64,000 nucleotides of DNA from UBA1127 sp965116355 (GCA_965116355.1 OZ220679.1:1302001-1366000), one strand, 5' to 3'; shown: positions 41,303 through 50,065, counted from the stretch's first letter. The notes: a model not told the origin generated them from the letters alone. Made by a program: numbers and translations.

Positions 41303-42459
41303 TCCTCCTCCTGGCCCTCGCACTGGGCGTCCTCGGCATCCTCGCGGTGGTGGCGCTGTCGGTGGTCTTCGGCGGCGAGGACGCGGCGCTGCTCGTCCTG
41401 CGGGCGGGCCTGCTGCTGACCATCCTGAGCGTCGTCGTGCTCTCGCTGACGTGGCTGGAGCGGAAGGCGCTTGGGCGCATCCAGCAACGCATCGGCCCGA
41501 TGCGCGTGGGGCCCTTCGGCGTCCTGCAGCCGGTGGCGGACGCCATCAAGCTGGTGGTCAAAGAGGACATCATGCCCTCATGGGTGGACCGGCCCATCTA
41601 CTGGCTGGCGCCGCTGGTGGTCTTCGTGCCGAGCTTCCTCGTGTGGGTGGTGGTGCCGTTCAGCGGCGACCTGGTGCTGCGCGACCTCGACCTGGGCGTG
41701 CTGTACGTGCTCGCGATGTCGGGGCTGACGATCATCGGCCTGATCATGGCGGGCTGGGGCTCGGCGAACAAGTACGGCATCATGGGCGGCCTGCGGAGCG
41801 CGGCGCAGCTCATCAGCTACGAGATCCCGCTGCTGGTCATCGCCATGACGATCGCGATGCTGGCGGGGACGCTGAACCTGACGGCGATCGCGGAGGGGCA
41901 GGGGTACCAGTGGTACATCCTGCTGCAGCCGATGGCCTTCCTCGTCTTCCTGCTGGCCGGGCTCGCCGAGGTGGGCCGGAGCCCGTTCGACATCTTCCAG
42001 GCGGAGTCGGAGCTGGTGGGCGGGCCGTTCATCGAGTACAGCGGCGCGCACTGGTCGATCTTCTTCCTCGCCGAGTACATGAACACGTTCCTGATCGCGG
42101 CGCTGGTGACCATCTTCTTCCTGGGCGGCTGGTCCGGCCCCTTCCTGCCGGAGGCGGCCTGGTTCCTGATCAAGTGCTACGCCGTCATCCTGCTCATTTT
42201 CTGGCTGCGGGGAACGCTGCCGCGGCTGCGCATCGACCAGCTCATGGCGTTTGGATGGCAGGCGCTGGTGCCGCTCTCGTTCCTGAACTTCATCCTGGTG
42301 TCGGCCGTCATGTTCTACGGTTGGCCGGTCTGGGTGCACACGGTCCTCGGGCTGGTGACGCTGGCGGGCGCGGCAGTGTTCATCTACACGCGGCAGGCCT
42401 CGCAGAAGGCGCGGCCGAGGGTCCGGCTGGTGTCCGCGCGGGAGGTGCGACGTGTTTAG
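41299..42459 (+). CDS. nuoH: NADH-quinone oxidoreductase subunit H
   Basis: A 386-residue membrane subunit with about eight helices. GTG 41299 overlaps the nuoD stop by 4 bases. Family motifs are LTWLERKALGRIQQRIGPMRVGPFGVLQPVADAIKL, the AGWGSANKYGIMGGLRSAAQLISYEIP loop, LAEVGRSPFDIFQAESELVGGPFIEYSG and LRGTLPRLRIDQLM. It links the quinone chamber to the proton-pumping arm. The C-terminus is basic and overlaps nuoI by 8 bases. Confidence 0.96.
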   Translation: MILLLALALGVLGILAVVALSVVFGGEDAALLVLRAGLLLTILSVVVLSLTWLERKALGRIQQRIGPMRVGPFGVLQPVADAIKLVVKEDIMPSWVDRPIYWLAPLVVFVPSFLVWVVVPFSGDLVLRDLDLGVLYVLAMSGLTIIGLIMAGWGSANKYGIMGGLRSAAQLISYEIPLLVIAMTIAMLAGTLNLTAIAEGQGYQWYILLQPMAFLVFLLAGLAEVGRSPFDIFQAESELVGGPFIEYSGAHWSIFFLAEYMNTFLIAALVTIFFLGGWSGPFLPEAAWFLIKCYAVILLIFWLRGTLPRLRIDQLMAFGWQALVPLSFLNFILVSAVMFYGWPVWVHTVLGLVTLAGAAVFIYTRQASQKARPRVRLVSAREVRRV

Positions 42460-43030
42460 CACACTGAAGGGCATGCTGGTAACGCTTTCGACGACGCTTC
42501 GGAAGCCGGTGACGGCGCAGTACCCGAAGCAGCACCTGCCGCTGCAGGAGCGGCAGTGGGGCTTCCCCGCGCTGACGTGGGACGGCGAGGTGGGCGAGCC
42601 GTACTGCGTGGGCTGCATGGTGTGCGTGCGGATGTGCCCGACGCAGTGCATGTCCGGCGAGATGATCGACAATCCGCTGCACGCCGAGGGGAAGAGCACG
42701 CGGCGGAAGATCATCGGGGAGTTCGAGATCAACCTGGGCCGGTGCATCCTGTGCGGCATCTGCGTGGAGGTGTGCAACTTCGACGCGATCGAAATGAGCC
42801 ACGAGCACGAGATCAGCCACTACCAGCGCAACGGGCGGCGCACCGACCTGCCGTTGCTGCTGGAGATGGGCAAGAAGTTCCAGCGGGAGTCCAACTGGCT
42901 GCCGCCAACGAAGAAGAAGGCCGCCGTGGCCGCCGCGGCCAAGGCTGCCGCTGCCCCCGCTGTCGAGGCGGGCGCCTCGGGCGAGGCAAGCTCGGCGGAA
43001 GAGCCCTCTGACAAGGGAGACGAGGCTTAA
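42452..43030 (+). CDS. nuoI: NADH-quinone oxidoreductase subunit I
   Basis: A 192-residue ferredoxin-like subunit with a GTG start. Two [4Fe-4S] motifs are present: YCVGCMVCVRMCPTQCM and RCILCGICVEVCNFDAIEM, which bind N6a and N6b. In complexes lacking NuoEFG this subunit is the likely entry point for electrons from a soluble donor such as ferredoxin. An Ala/Lys/Glu-rich tail of about 45 residues (TKKKAAVAAAAKAAAAPAVE onward) is absent from typical NuoI and is probably exposed. Confidence 0.95.
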   Translation: MFSTLKGMLVTLSTTLRKPVTAQYPKQHLPLQERQWGFPALTWDGEVGEPYCVGCMVCVRMCPTQCMSGEMIDNPLHAEGKSTRRKIIGEFEINLGRCILCGICVEVCNFDAIEMSHEHEISHYQRNGRRTDLPLLLEMGKKFQRESNWLPPTKKKAAVAAAAKAAAAPAVEAGASGEASSAEEPSDKGDEA

Positions 43031-43540
43031 ATGGACGCGCAGGCTGTCGCCTTTGCCATCGTCGCCGTGGTGGCATTGGTCAGCGGCGTCGGGGTGGTGA
43101 CGACGCGCAACGTGGCCCACGCGGCCCTCTTCCTGCTGGTGAGCCTGGCCTCCGTGGCGGGCGTTTTCATCCTGCTTGTCGCCGAGTTCCTTGCGCTGGT
43201 GCAGGTGCTCATCTACGGCGGCGCGGTGACCATCGTGCTGCTCTTCGCGCTGATGCTGACGCGCGCCGAGGAGTTCTCCAACGTGCGCGCCAACCCGCAG
43301 TGGGCCGTTGCGGCCGTTGCGGCGCTCGGCGTGTTCGGGGCGATGGGCGCCGTCATCCTGAACGACCGGCTGGACACGCAGGCGCTGCACGGACCGAGCC
43401 TGCAGGAGCTGGGCGGCGAGCTGTTCACCAACTGGGTAGTGCCCTTCGAGATCGCGTCGCTGGTGCTGCTGATGGCGCTCATCGGCGCGATCATCCTCGC
43501 GCGGGCGTCGGACAGCGACGAGCCCGGGAGCGGGGGCTAG
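43031..43540 (+). CDS. nuoJ: NADH-quinone oxidoreductase subunit J
   Basis: A 169-residue protein with five hydrophobic segments, starting directly after the nuoI stop. VVTTRNVAHAALFLLVSLASVAGVFILLVAEFLALVQVLIYGGAVTIVLLFALML contains the conserved helix with the pi-bulge region and the acidic residue of NuoJ. A second pair of helices near the C-terminus ends with IGAIILARASDSDE. Confidence 0.93.
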   Translation: MDAQAVAFAIVAVVALVSGVGVVTTRNVAHAALFLLVSLASVAGVFILLVAEFLALVQVLIYGGAVTIVLLFALMLTRAEEFSNVRANPQWAVAAVAALGVFGAMGAVILNDRLDTQALHGPSLQELGGELFTNWVVPFEIASLVLLMALIGAIILARASDSDEPGSGG

Positions 43541-43542
43541 CG

Positions 43543-43848
43543 GTGGAGCTGTGGCACGTCGAGCTGCTGAGCGCCGCGCTGTTTGCCCTGGGGGTGTACG
43601 GGGTGCTGGCGCGGCGGAACGCCGTCATGATCCTCATGGCGGTGGAGCTGATGCTCAACGCGGTGACCATCAACGCCGTCGCCTACGCGGCCTTCCTGGA
43701 CCCGGGACGGCTGGTGGGGCAGGTGATCACGGTCTTCGTCATCACGGTGGCCGCGGCCGAGGTGGGCCTCGCAATGGCCATCATCCTGCGGCTGTACCGG
43801 GTGCGTGCGACGGCCAACGTCAACGAGGCGGACGAGATGAAGTGGTAG
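43543..43848 (+). CDS. nuoK: NADH-quinone oxidoreductase subunit K
   Basis: A 101-residue three-helix subunit from GTG 43543, two bases after the nuoJ stop. ALGVYGVLARRNAVMILMAVELMLNAVTINAVAY and VFVITVAAAEVGLAMAIILRLYR carry the two conserved membrane glutamates of the antiporter-related family. Its length matches the family, and the stop is followed by a repeat. Confidence 0.94.
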   Translation: MELWHVELLSAALFALGVYGVLARRNAVMILMAVELMLNAVTINAVAYAAFLDPGRLVGQVITVFVITVAAAEVGLAMAIILRLYRVRATANVNEADEMKW

Positions 43849-43861
43849 CCGTCGCGGGACC

Positions 43862-43902
43862 CCCCCATCCTAACCTTTCCCCCTTGCGGGGGAAGGGACT
43901 TT
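43862..43902. repeat. Dispersed palindrome between nuoK and nuoL
   Basis: CCATCCTAACCTTTCCCCC, TTGC, GGGGGAAGGGAC. The CCTTCCCCC-family repeat sits within the operon, in the 120-base gap, and could form a hairpin in the transcript. Confidence 0.75.
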
Positions 43903-43968
43903 GGGGACGGCGAAAGGGTTTGGAGGACTGGTGACAAAGGCGTGGATACATAGGGCGGAGGCGGGCCG

Positions 43969-45852
43969 ATGATGGAGTGGGCCTGGCTCATCCCGTCGCT
44001 GCCGGCGATTGCCTTCGCCTTGATGGTGACGCTGGGGAAGCGGCTGCCGAACTGGTCGGCCATCGCTGCGACGGGGAGCATCGCCGTCAGCTTCGCGCTC
44101 TTTTTCTTCGTCTTCGCCGACTGGCTCGGGGCGAAGTCGTTCCCGCACCCCGAGGACTACACGTTCATCTACAGCATCGACTGGCTGCGGGCGGGCGACG
44201 CAGTCCTGACGTGGGGCATGTGGATCGACCCGATTTCGCTGACGATGCTGGGGCTGGTTACGGCGGCCGCGCTGGGCATCCAGGTGTACTCGTGGAGCTA
44301 CATGGCGCACGAGCCACGCTTCACGTGGTTCTTCGCGGTGCACTCGCTCTTCGCGGCGTCGATGCTGGCGCTGGTGATGGCCGACAACCTGCTGCTGCTG
44401 TACATCGCGTGGGAGCTGGTGGGCATCTGCAGCTACCTGCTCATCGGGTTCTTCTACGACCGCCGGTCGGCGGCGGAGGCGGCAAAGAAGGCGTTCATCA
44501 CGACGCGCGTCGGCGACGTGGGGCTGCTCATCGGCATCCTGCTGCTGTTCAAGGAGACGGGGACCTTCGAGCTGTCGGCGATCTTCGCGGCGCTCGCGGC
44601 CGGCGAGCTGTCCGAGGGCATCGTCACGGGCGCGGCGGTGCTGATGCTCCTGGGCGCCATCGGCAAGTCGGCGCAGTTCCCGTTCCACGTCTGGCTGCCG
44701 GACGCGATGGAGGGCCCGACGCCCGTCAGCGCGCTGGTGCACTCGGCCACGATGGTCGTGGCGGGCGTGTACCTGGTGGCGCGGATATTCCCGTTCTTCG
44801 AGGCCTCGGACCCGGCGTCGCTGGTGCTCCTCAGCCTGGGGGCGGTGACGGCGCTGGGCGCGGCGGCGATGGCGCTGGTGATGACGGACATCAAGCGCGT
44901 CCTGGCATACTCGACGCTGACGGACCTGGCCTTCATGATGCTGGCGCTGGGGGCGGGGAGCGTGACGGCGGGCATGTTCCACCTGCTGCTGCACGGCTTC
45001 GCCAAGGCGACGCTGTTCCTCGGCGCAGGGAGCGTCTCGCACGGCAGCGCCCAGACGGATATCCGGGACATGGGCGGGCTGCGGCGGGTGATGCCGTGGA
45101 CGGCGCTGGCCTTCGGCATCGGCGCGCTGTCGCTGGGCGGGCTGCCGCCCTTTGGCGGCTTCTTCAGCAAGGACGAGGTCACGCTGGCGGTCTTTCACGG
45201 GCAGTACGGGTGGCTCTTCCTCATCGTCGCGCTGACGGTGGGGTTCATGAAGGCGCTGTACATGGGCCGGCTGTTCTTCTCGGTCTTCCTCGGGAAGCTG
45301 AAGCCGGAGAACGAGCACGCGCACGAGTCGGGGCCGGCGATGCTGGCGCCGATGCTGGTCTTTACGACGCTGGGCGCGGTGGGCGGCCTGCTGGCCTTCA
45401 ACTGGACGGACGGCTACCAGGGCTTCGGCTACTTCGTCTTCGCGGGGGACCACCAGGAGGCGTTCCACCCGAACTGGTTGATCGCGGCGGCGTCTGCGGC
45501 GCTGGCGGTGGCGGGCTTCGGCATCACGTGGCTGGCGTACGTGACGGGCAGCCTGAGGACCGACTCGATCATCGCGAAGGTGCGGCCGGTGCACACGGTG
45601 GTCGCCAACAAGTTCTACGTGGACGAGGTCTACCAGTGGGTCATCGACCAGGTGATGCTGCGGGCGGGCAACGCCGTCGCGTGGGTTGACCGGGCCTTCG
45701 TGAACGACATCGGCGTGAACGGGCCGGGCATCGTGACGGAGAAGTCGGGCAGCAAGCTCCGGCTGTTGCAGTCGGGCAAGATCTACAACTACGCGCTGGG
45801 CATGGTGCTCGGCTTCCTGGCCGTCGCCGTCGCGTGGTGGTGGGCGCTATGA
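43969..45852 (+). CDS. nuoL: NADH-quinone oxidoreductase subunit L
   Basis: A 627-residue antiporter-like subunit with about 14-16 helices and the long amphipathic C-terminal extension. Key parts are LLLLYIAWELVGICSYLLIGF (conserved membrane Glu), KAFITTRVGDVGLLIGI, FPFHVWLPDAMEGPTPVSALVHSATMVVAGVYLVAR with the conserved Lys/His region, and FGGFFSKDE. The start is one of two adjacent ATGs. It overlaps nuoM by 4 bases (ATGA). Confidence 0.95.
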   Translation: MMEWAWLIPSLPAIAFALMVTLGKRLPNWSAIAATGSIAVSFALFFFVFADWLGAKSFPHPEDYTFIYSIDWLRAGDAVLTWGMWIDPISLTMLGLVTAAALGIQVYSWSYMAHEPRFTWFFAVHSLFAASMLALVMADNLLLLYIAWELVGICSYLLIGFFYDRRSAAEAAKKAFITTRVGDVGLLIGILLLFKETGTFELSAIFAALAAGELSEGIVTGAAVLMLLGAIGKSAQFPFHVWLPDAMEGPTPVSALVHSATMVVAGVYLVARIFPFFEASDPASLVLLSLGAVTALGAAAMALVMTDIKRVLAYSTLTDLAFMMLALGAGSVTAGMFHLLLHGFAKATLFLGAGSVSHGSAQTDIRDMGGLRRVMPWTALAFGIGALSLGGLPPFGGFFSKDEVTLAVFHGQYGWLFLIVALTVGFMKALYMGRLFFSVFLGKLKPENEHAHESGPAMLAPMLVFTTLGAVGGLLAFNWTDGYQGFGYFVFAGDHQEAFHPNWLIAAASAALAVAGFGITWLAYVTGSLRTDSIIAKVRPVHTVVANKFYVDEVYQWVIDQVMLRAGNAVAWVDRAFVNDIGVNGPGIVTEKSGSKLRLLQSGKIYNYALGMVLGFLAVAVAWWWAL

Positions 45853-47402
45853 GCAGCATGGAGGGGACGCTCCTCTTTGCGCTGATTGCGGTGCCCTTCT
45901 TCGGGGCGCTGGTCATGGTGTTCTTCCCGGCGGACAAGCACAGCCTCATCCACTGGTACACGCGCGCCATCGCCTTCGTGGGGCTCGTACTGGCGGTGTA
46001 CCTCTTCGTCACGTTCGACACCGACGGCGACCTGGACAAGTACGTCGTCGACTTCGAATGGCTGCCGGCGCTGGGCATCCGGTACACGCTGGGCCTCTCG
46101 GGCATCACGACGCCGCTGGTGCTGCTGAACGCGATCATCTTCATGGCGGGCGTGCTGGTGTCGTGGAACGTGACGCACCGGCCCAAGGACTTCTTCATCT
46201 GGCTGACGCTGCTGGTCTCTGGCGTGTACGGCGTCTTTCTCGCGACTGACCTGTTCTTCCTGTTCTTCTTCTACGAGCTGGCGGTGGTGCCCATGTACCT
46301 GCTCATCGGCGTGTGGGGCAGCAGCACCGACTTCACGAAGATGGAGCCCGCCGAGGGCCCCGGCTTCGGCGGCGGCGGCAAGTTCGACCGTCCCAAGGAA
46401 TACGGGGCGATGAAGCTGATGCTGTACCTGGTGGCGGGCAGCGTGCTGGTCTGGATCGCCATCGTGGCGGTGTGGGCCGAGGCGCGCTCGGCGACGGGCG
46501 AGGCGAGCTTCGCCATCGCGTCGCTGGCGGCGGTGGAGTACTCGCGGGAGTTCCAGGTGATCTTCTACCCGTTCTTCATGATCGGCTTCGGCGTGCTTGC
46601 GGGCCTGTGGCCGTTCCACACGTGGTCGCCGGACGGCCACGTCGCGGCGCCGACGGCGGTGAGCATGCTGCACGCGGGCGTGCTGATGAAGCTGGGGGCC
46701 TTCGGCATCCTGGCTGTCGGCATGGTGGTGCTGCCGGAGGGGGCGGAGGCGTGGGCGCCGGTGCTCATCGGCCTCGGCACGGTGAACGTGCTGTACGGGG
46801 CGGTGTCCGCGCTGGGGCAGCGCGACTTGAAATACGTCATCGGCTACTCCAGCGTGAGCCACATGGGGTACGTGCTCATGGGGCTCGGCACGCTGGAGGT
46901 CATCGGCCTGAACGGGGCCGTATTCCAGATGTTCTCGCACGGCATCATGACGGGCCTCTTCTTCGCCATGGTGGGCATCATCTACGAGCGGACGCACCTG
47001 CGCGACATCACCGTGTTGGAGGGGCTCGGCAAGCGCATGGGCGTCGTTGGCGCGTTTCTCGCGGCGGCGGGGCTGACGTCGCTGGGGCTGCCGGGGTTCA
47101 GCAGCTTCGTGGCGGAGCTGCTGGTGTTCATCGGCACCTTCCGCACGTACCCGCTGCTGGGCGTGCTGGCGGTCATCGGCGCGGCCATCACGGCGGTCTA
47201 CATCCTGCGGCTCATGGCCAAGGTCTTCTTCGGGCCCATCAGCGACCGGTGGGCCGACCTGGAGGACGCGAAGCCGCTGGAGGCGGCGGTGGGCGCGGCG
47301 CTGGTCGGCGTGCTGCTGCTGTGGGGCCTCTACCCCTTCCCCATCGTCGAGATCATTGACAGCGGCGTGAAGCCGCTGCTCGAAGGGATGGGCATCGCAT
47401 GA
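45849..47402 (+). CDS. nuoM: NADH-quinone oxidoreductase subunit M
   Basis: A 517-residue antiporter-like subunit from the ATG overlapping the nuoL stop. LFFLFFFYELAVVPMYLLIGVWG carries the conserved Glu. GLWPFHTWSPDGHVAAPTAVSMLHAGVLMKLGAFG and DLKYVIGYSSVSHMGYVLMGL are the proton-channel and family signature stretches. The next gene begins at the ATGA overlapping its stop. Confidence 0.95.
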   Translation: MSSMEGTLLFALIAVPFFGALVMVFFPADKHSLIHWYTRAIAFVGLVLAVYLFVTFDTDGDLDKYVVDFEWLPALGIRYTLGLSGITTPLVLLNAIIFMAGVLVSWNVTHRPKDFFIWLTLLVSGVYGVFLATDLFFLFFFYELAVVPMYLLIGVWGSSTDFTKMEPAEGPGFGGGGKFDRPKEYGAMKLMLYLVAGSVLVWIAIVAVWAEARSATGEASFAIASLAAVEYSREFQVIFYPFFMIGFGVLAGLWPFHTWSPDGHVAAPTAVSMLHAGVLMKLGAFGILAVGMVVLPEGAEAWAPVLIGLGTVNVLYGAVSALGQRDLKYVIGYSSVSHMGYVLMGLGTLEVIGLNGAVFQMFSHGIMTGLFFAMVGIIYERTHLRDITVLEGLGKRMGVVGAFLAAAGLTSLGLPGFSSFVAELLVFIGTFRTYPLLGVLAVIGAAITAVYILRLMAKVFFGPISDRWADLEDAKPLEAAVGAALVGVLLLWGLYPFPIVEIIDSGVKPLLEGMGIA

Positions 47403-48892
47403 CGATGGACGTTCGCTTCGAGCTGCTCTGGCCGGAGTTCCTGGTCGCGGGACTGGCCTTCCTGGTGTTCACGCTGGACTTCTTCGTCCGGCCTGCTCGG
47501 AAGGAGGTCCTCGCGTGGGTGTCAGCCGCGGGGCTGGCGGTCATCATCGCCTTCACCGTGCCCTTCCTGCTGAACGAGCACGACAGCCTCTTCGACGGGC
47601 TGTACCGCGTCGACAGCTACGCGCTCTTCTTCAAGGTGCTCTCGATGGGCATCGGCATCGCCGTCATCCTCGGCTCGCTGCACTTCGTCGACCGGCACCT
47701 GACGCACCCGGGCGAGTACTACGCGATCATCATCGTTTCCGTGCTGGCGATGATGATGATGGCGGCGTCCGGCGAGCTGCTGACGGCGTACCTGTCGCTG
47801 GAGCTGCTGAGCTTCTGCCTGTACATCCTGAGCGGGTTCGCGCTGCAGGACCGGCGCTCCAACGAGGCGTCGGTGAAGTACGTGCTGCTGGGGGCGTTCT
47901 CGTCGGGGCTGCTGCTGTACGGCATCGTGCTGCTGTACGGCGCGCTGGGGACGACGCACTTCGCGGGAATGGCGGAGGCGCTGGAGGGCGCGGGCGGCGT
48001 CGACGGGCGGCTGCTGGTGGGCCTCGCGCTGGTGGTGGCGGGCCTCGGGTTCAAGCTGGCGGCGGTGCCCTTCCACATGTGGGCGCCGGACGTCTACCAG
48101 GGCGCGCCGATGCCGATCACGGCCTACATCGCCGTGGGCTCGAAGGCGGCGGCGTTTGCGCTGGCGCTGCGGCTCTTCTACGAGGCGCTGGCGCCGGCGT
48201 ACGACGACTGGCAGCTCCTCATCGCGGGGATGGCGGCGCTGACGATGATCTTCGGGAACGTGGTTGCCATCGTCCAGACCAACGTGAAGCGCATGCTGGC
48301 GTACTCGAGCGTGGGGCAGGTGGGCTTCCTGCTGATGGGCATAGCGGCGCTCTCGCCGCTGGCGTCGAACGCGCTCCTGGTGCACCTCGTCGGGTACTCG
48401 GTGACCAACTTCGCCGTGTTCTTCGCCATCACGGCCTTCTACAACACGACGGGCAGGGACGACATCCCGGACTTCGCGGGGCTGGCGGGGCGGTCGCCCT
48501 TCCTGGCGGCGGCGATCACCGTCGGGCTGTTCTCGCTGGCGGGGCTGCCGTTCCTCGCGGGCTTCGTGACGAAGTTCTACCTCTTCTCGGCCGCGGCCGC
48601 CGAGGGCCTGCTCTGGCTGGCAGGCGTGGCGATGGTTGCGAGCCTCATCTCCCTCTACTACTACTTGCAGCTCATACGGCAGATGTACATCGAGAAGGCG
48701 CCGGAGGACGAAGCCGGCTCGGTGGCCGTCGCGACGCCGGGCGTGCTGGCGGCCGTCATCGGCGCGATGGCGCTGGGCGTCGTGCTGCTGGGCGTGTACC
48801 CGGAGCCGGTGCTGGCAACCATCGGGGAAGCGACGGGGGCACTGCTGGACAGCGGCAGCGCGTGGACTACGCTGGGGGCCGCGGGGCCTTAA
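47399..48892 (+). CDS. nuoN: NADH-quinone oxidoreductase subunit N
   Basis: A 497-residue antiporter-like subunit. LTAYLSLELLSFCLYILSGFALQDRRSNEASVKYVLLGAFSSGLLLYG, KLAAVPFHMWAPDVYQGAPMPITAYIAVGSKAAAFA and QTNVKRMLAYSSVGQVGFLLMG are its marks. It is the last nuo gene. No nuoE, nuoF or nuoG is found in the cluster, so the operon encodes the 11-subunit core A-D and H-N. Confidence 0.95.
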   Translation: MTMDVRFELLWPEFLVAGLAFLVFTLDFFVRPARKEVLAWVSAAGLAVIIAFTVPFLLNEHDSLFDGLYRVDSYALFFKVLSMGIGIAVILGSLHFVDRHLTHPGEYYAIIIVSVLAMMMMAASGELLTAYLSLELLSFCLYILSGFALQDRRSNEASVKYVLLGAFSSGLLLYGIVLLYGALGTTHFAGMAEALEGAGGVDGRLLVGLALVVAGLGFKLAAVPFHMWAPDVYQGAPMPITAYIAVGSKAAAFALALRLFYEALAPAYDDWQLLIAGMAALTMIFGNVVAIVQTNVKRMLAYSSVGQVGFLLMGIAALSPLASNALLVHLVGYSVTNFAVFFAITAFYNTTGRDDIPDFAGLAGRSPFLAAAITVGLFSLAGLPFLAGFVTKFYLFSAAAAEGLLWLAGVAMVASLISLYYYLQLIRQMYIEKAPEDEAGSVAVATPGVLAAVIGAMALGVVLLGVYPEPVLATIGEATGALLDSGSAWTTLGAAGP

Positions 48893-49014
48893 CGGTTTTG
48901 CCCTCTGACGATAACAGTGCTCGCCCTCCGAGGCCGTGACAGCCCTCGCGGCGTCGTGTACCATCGTGCTGGACACCCTACCGACTGTGTCCAAGCTATG
49001 TCCGGGAGGACGCC

Positions 49015-49242
49015 ATGGCAGACATCCCCATTGTCTACACCCTGCGCACCTGACCCACGTGCGAGGCGCTGCGCGTAGCGTGGACCGAGCAGGGGATCGA
49101 GTTCGACGAGCGGATGGTGGACGCCAACCAGGCGTACATGGACGAGGCGCGGGAGTACGGGAGCGTCGTGCCCGTCATCGTGTACCCGGACGGCAGGGTG
49201 GAGGAGGGCTTCAACGGCGAGACCGGCTGAGAGATCTTTTAG
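49015..49242 (+). CDS. Glutaredoxin-like selenoprotein with two in-frame UGAs (UXX-star-like)
   Basis: ATG 49015 (GGGAGGA upstream) encodes MADIPIVYTLRT, then UGA (49051-49053), then PTCEALRVAWTEQGIEFDER. This is a U-P-T-C active site where glutaredoxins have C-P-x-C. The fold continues through VVPVIVYPDGRVEEGFNGETG to a second UGA (49228-49230), then Glu-Ile-Phe and UAG, giving 75 residues. The cis-proline (VVPVIVYPDG) is in place. Short glutaredoxin-like proteins with a Sec close to the C-terminal stop are known as UXX-star selenoproteins; here three residues, not two, follow it. If the second UGA were a true stop, the protein would have 71 residues. It precedes a thioredoxin-fold gene. Confidence 0.82.
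49066..49081 (+). promoter_or_regulatory. Possible SECIS hairpin after the first UGA
   Basis: A CGCU/AGCG stem extended by a G-U pair at each end, with loop CGCG (G in the second place). The loop begins 18 bases past the UGA. The stem is short, so this is weaker than the AhpD elements. Confidence 0.4.
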
Positions 49243-49246
49243 GAGG

Positions 49247-49264
49247 GGCCCGCGTGACCGGGCC
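49247..49264 (+). promoter_or_regulatory. Possible SECIS hairpin after the second UGA
   Basis: GGCCCG-CGUGAC-CGGGCC: a 6-bp stem and 6-base loop with G in its second place, starting 16 bases after the UGA and mostly beyond the UAG stop. Confidence 0.5.
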
Positions 49265-49330
49265 AAAGGACATCGCCCTTCCCCAGGGGGAGACAAGGGA
49301 AAGCACAAGGCAGAACAGCAGGAGGACAGC

Positions 49331-49927
49331 ATGGCAGAGCAGACGAGCGTGGTTACCCCGGAGCGCTACGGGCAGGGCTTCACCTACCCGGACTACATCG
49401 CGCAGATCAACGTCAACAAGGACCAGTTCGAGAAGTACACGGAGACGGCCTCGGACGCAGTGACGGCGGACGACGACGCGTTCTTCGCGAAGGCCGCCTC
49501 GATGGAGGGCGGCGCGGCCAAGGTGCTGGTGCTGGGCGAGGACTGGTGCCCGGACGTGTACCGCGGGCTGCCGGTCTTCACGCGCATCGCCGAGGGCGCG
49601 GGCATGGATCTGCGCGTGTTCCCCCGGGACGAGAACCTGGACATCATGGACGAGTTTCTGAACCGGGGCGAGTTCCGCTCCATCCCCACGGTGGTCTTCT
49701 ACACCAAGGACGGCGACTACCTGTGCCACTGGATCGAGCGGCCGGCCATCGGCTACGCCGAGGGCGCGCAGTTCGTGGAGGAGGCGCGCAAGGAGCTGCC
49801 GGAGGGGACCGAGGAGGCGCAGGTCCGGCAGGCGGCGCGGCCCCGGACGCTGGAGCGCTATCCGGCATGGCAGCGGGCGACCGTCGAGGAGATGCGGGCG
49901 ATGCTGGCGGAGAAGCTTGGGATCTAG
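49331..49927 (+). CDS. Thioredoxin-family protein with single-Cys WCPD motif
   Basis: A 198-residue cytoplasmic protein. A helical N-terminus (YPDYIAQINVNKDQFEKYTETASDAVTADD) is followed by a thioredoxin-like core: VLVLGEDWCPDVYRGLPVFTRIAE, LRVFPRDENLDIMDEF, and a cis-proline in FRSIPTVVFYTKDGD. Only one Cys is in the active-site loop, with Asp in the second position, so it cannot form the usual dithiol and may work with a partner. It lies 88 bases after the double-UGA glutaredoxin-like gene on the same strand and is followed by a terminator, so the two form a small redox unit. Confidence 0.85.
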   Translation: MAEQTSVVTPERYGQGFTYPDYIAQINVNKDQFEKYTETASDAVTADDDAFFAKAASMEGGAAKVLVLGEDWCPDVYRGLPVFTRIAEGAGMDLRVFPRDENLDIMDEFLNRGEFRSIPTVVFYTKDGDYLCHWIERPAIGYAEGAQFVEEARKELPEGTEEAQVRQAARPRTLERYPAWQRATVEEMRAMLAEKLGI

Positions 49928-49954
49928 TCCGCCGCAGATCGTGAGACGCGAGAG

Positions 49955-49986
49955 GGGCCGCTCCGGTTGGGGCGGCCCTTTCTTTT
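49955..49986 (+). terminator. Rho-independent terminator after the thioredoxin-like gene
   Basis: GGGCCGC (49955-49961), a 10-base loop, GCGGCCC (49972-49978), then TTTCTTTT. Confidence 0.8.
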
Positions 49987-50065
49987 GCTCGCCATTGCGC
50001 TGGCGGCGGGCATTCTGGCCACCGGCTTCCACCGGTGAAACGCGGGGGATGGGGCGAGCGGAGCG

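Noticed and set aside
19934..49242. A changed genetic code in which UGA is sense throughout (code 4 or 25)
   Set aside because: UGA is an ordinary stop in the same window, for example nuoD at 41300-41302 and nuoL at 45850-45852 in four-base overlaps with the next start. In-frame UGAs occur only at redox Cys positions and at one C-terminal site.
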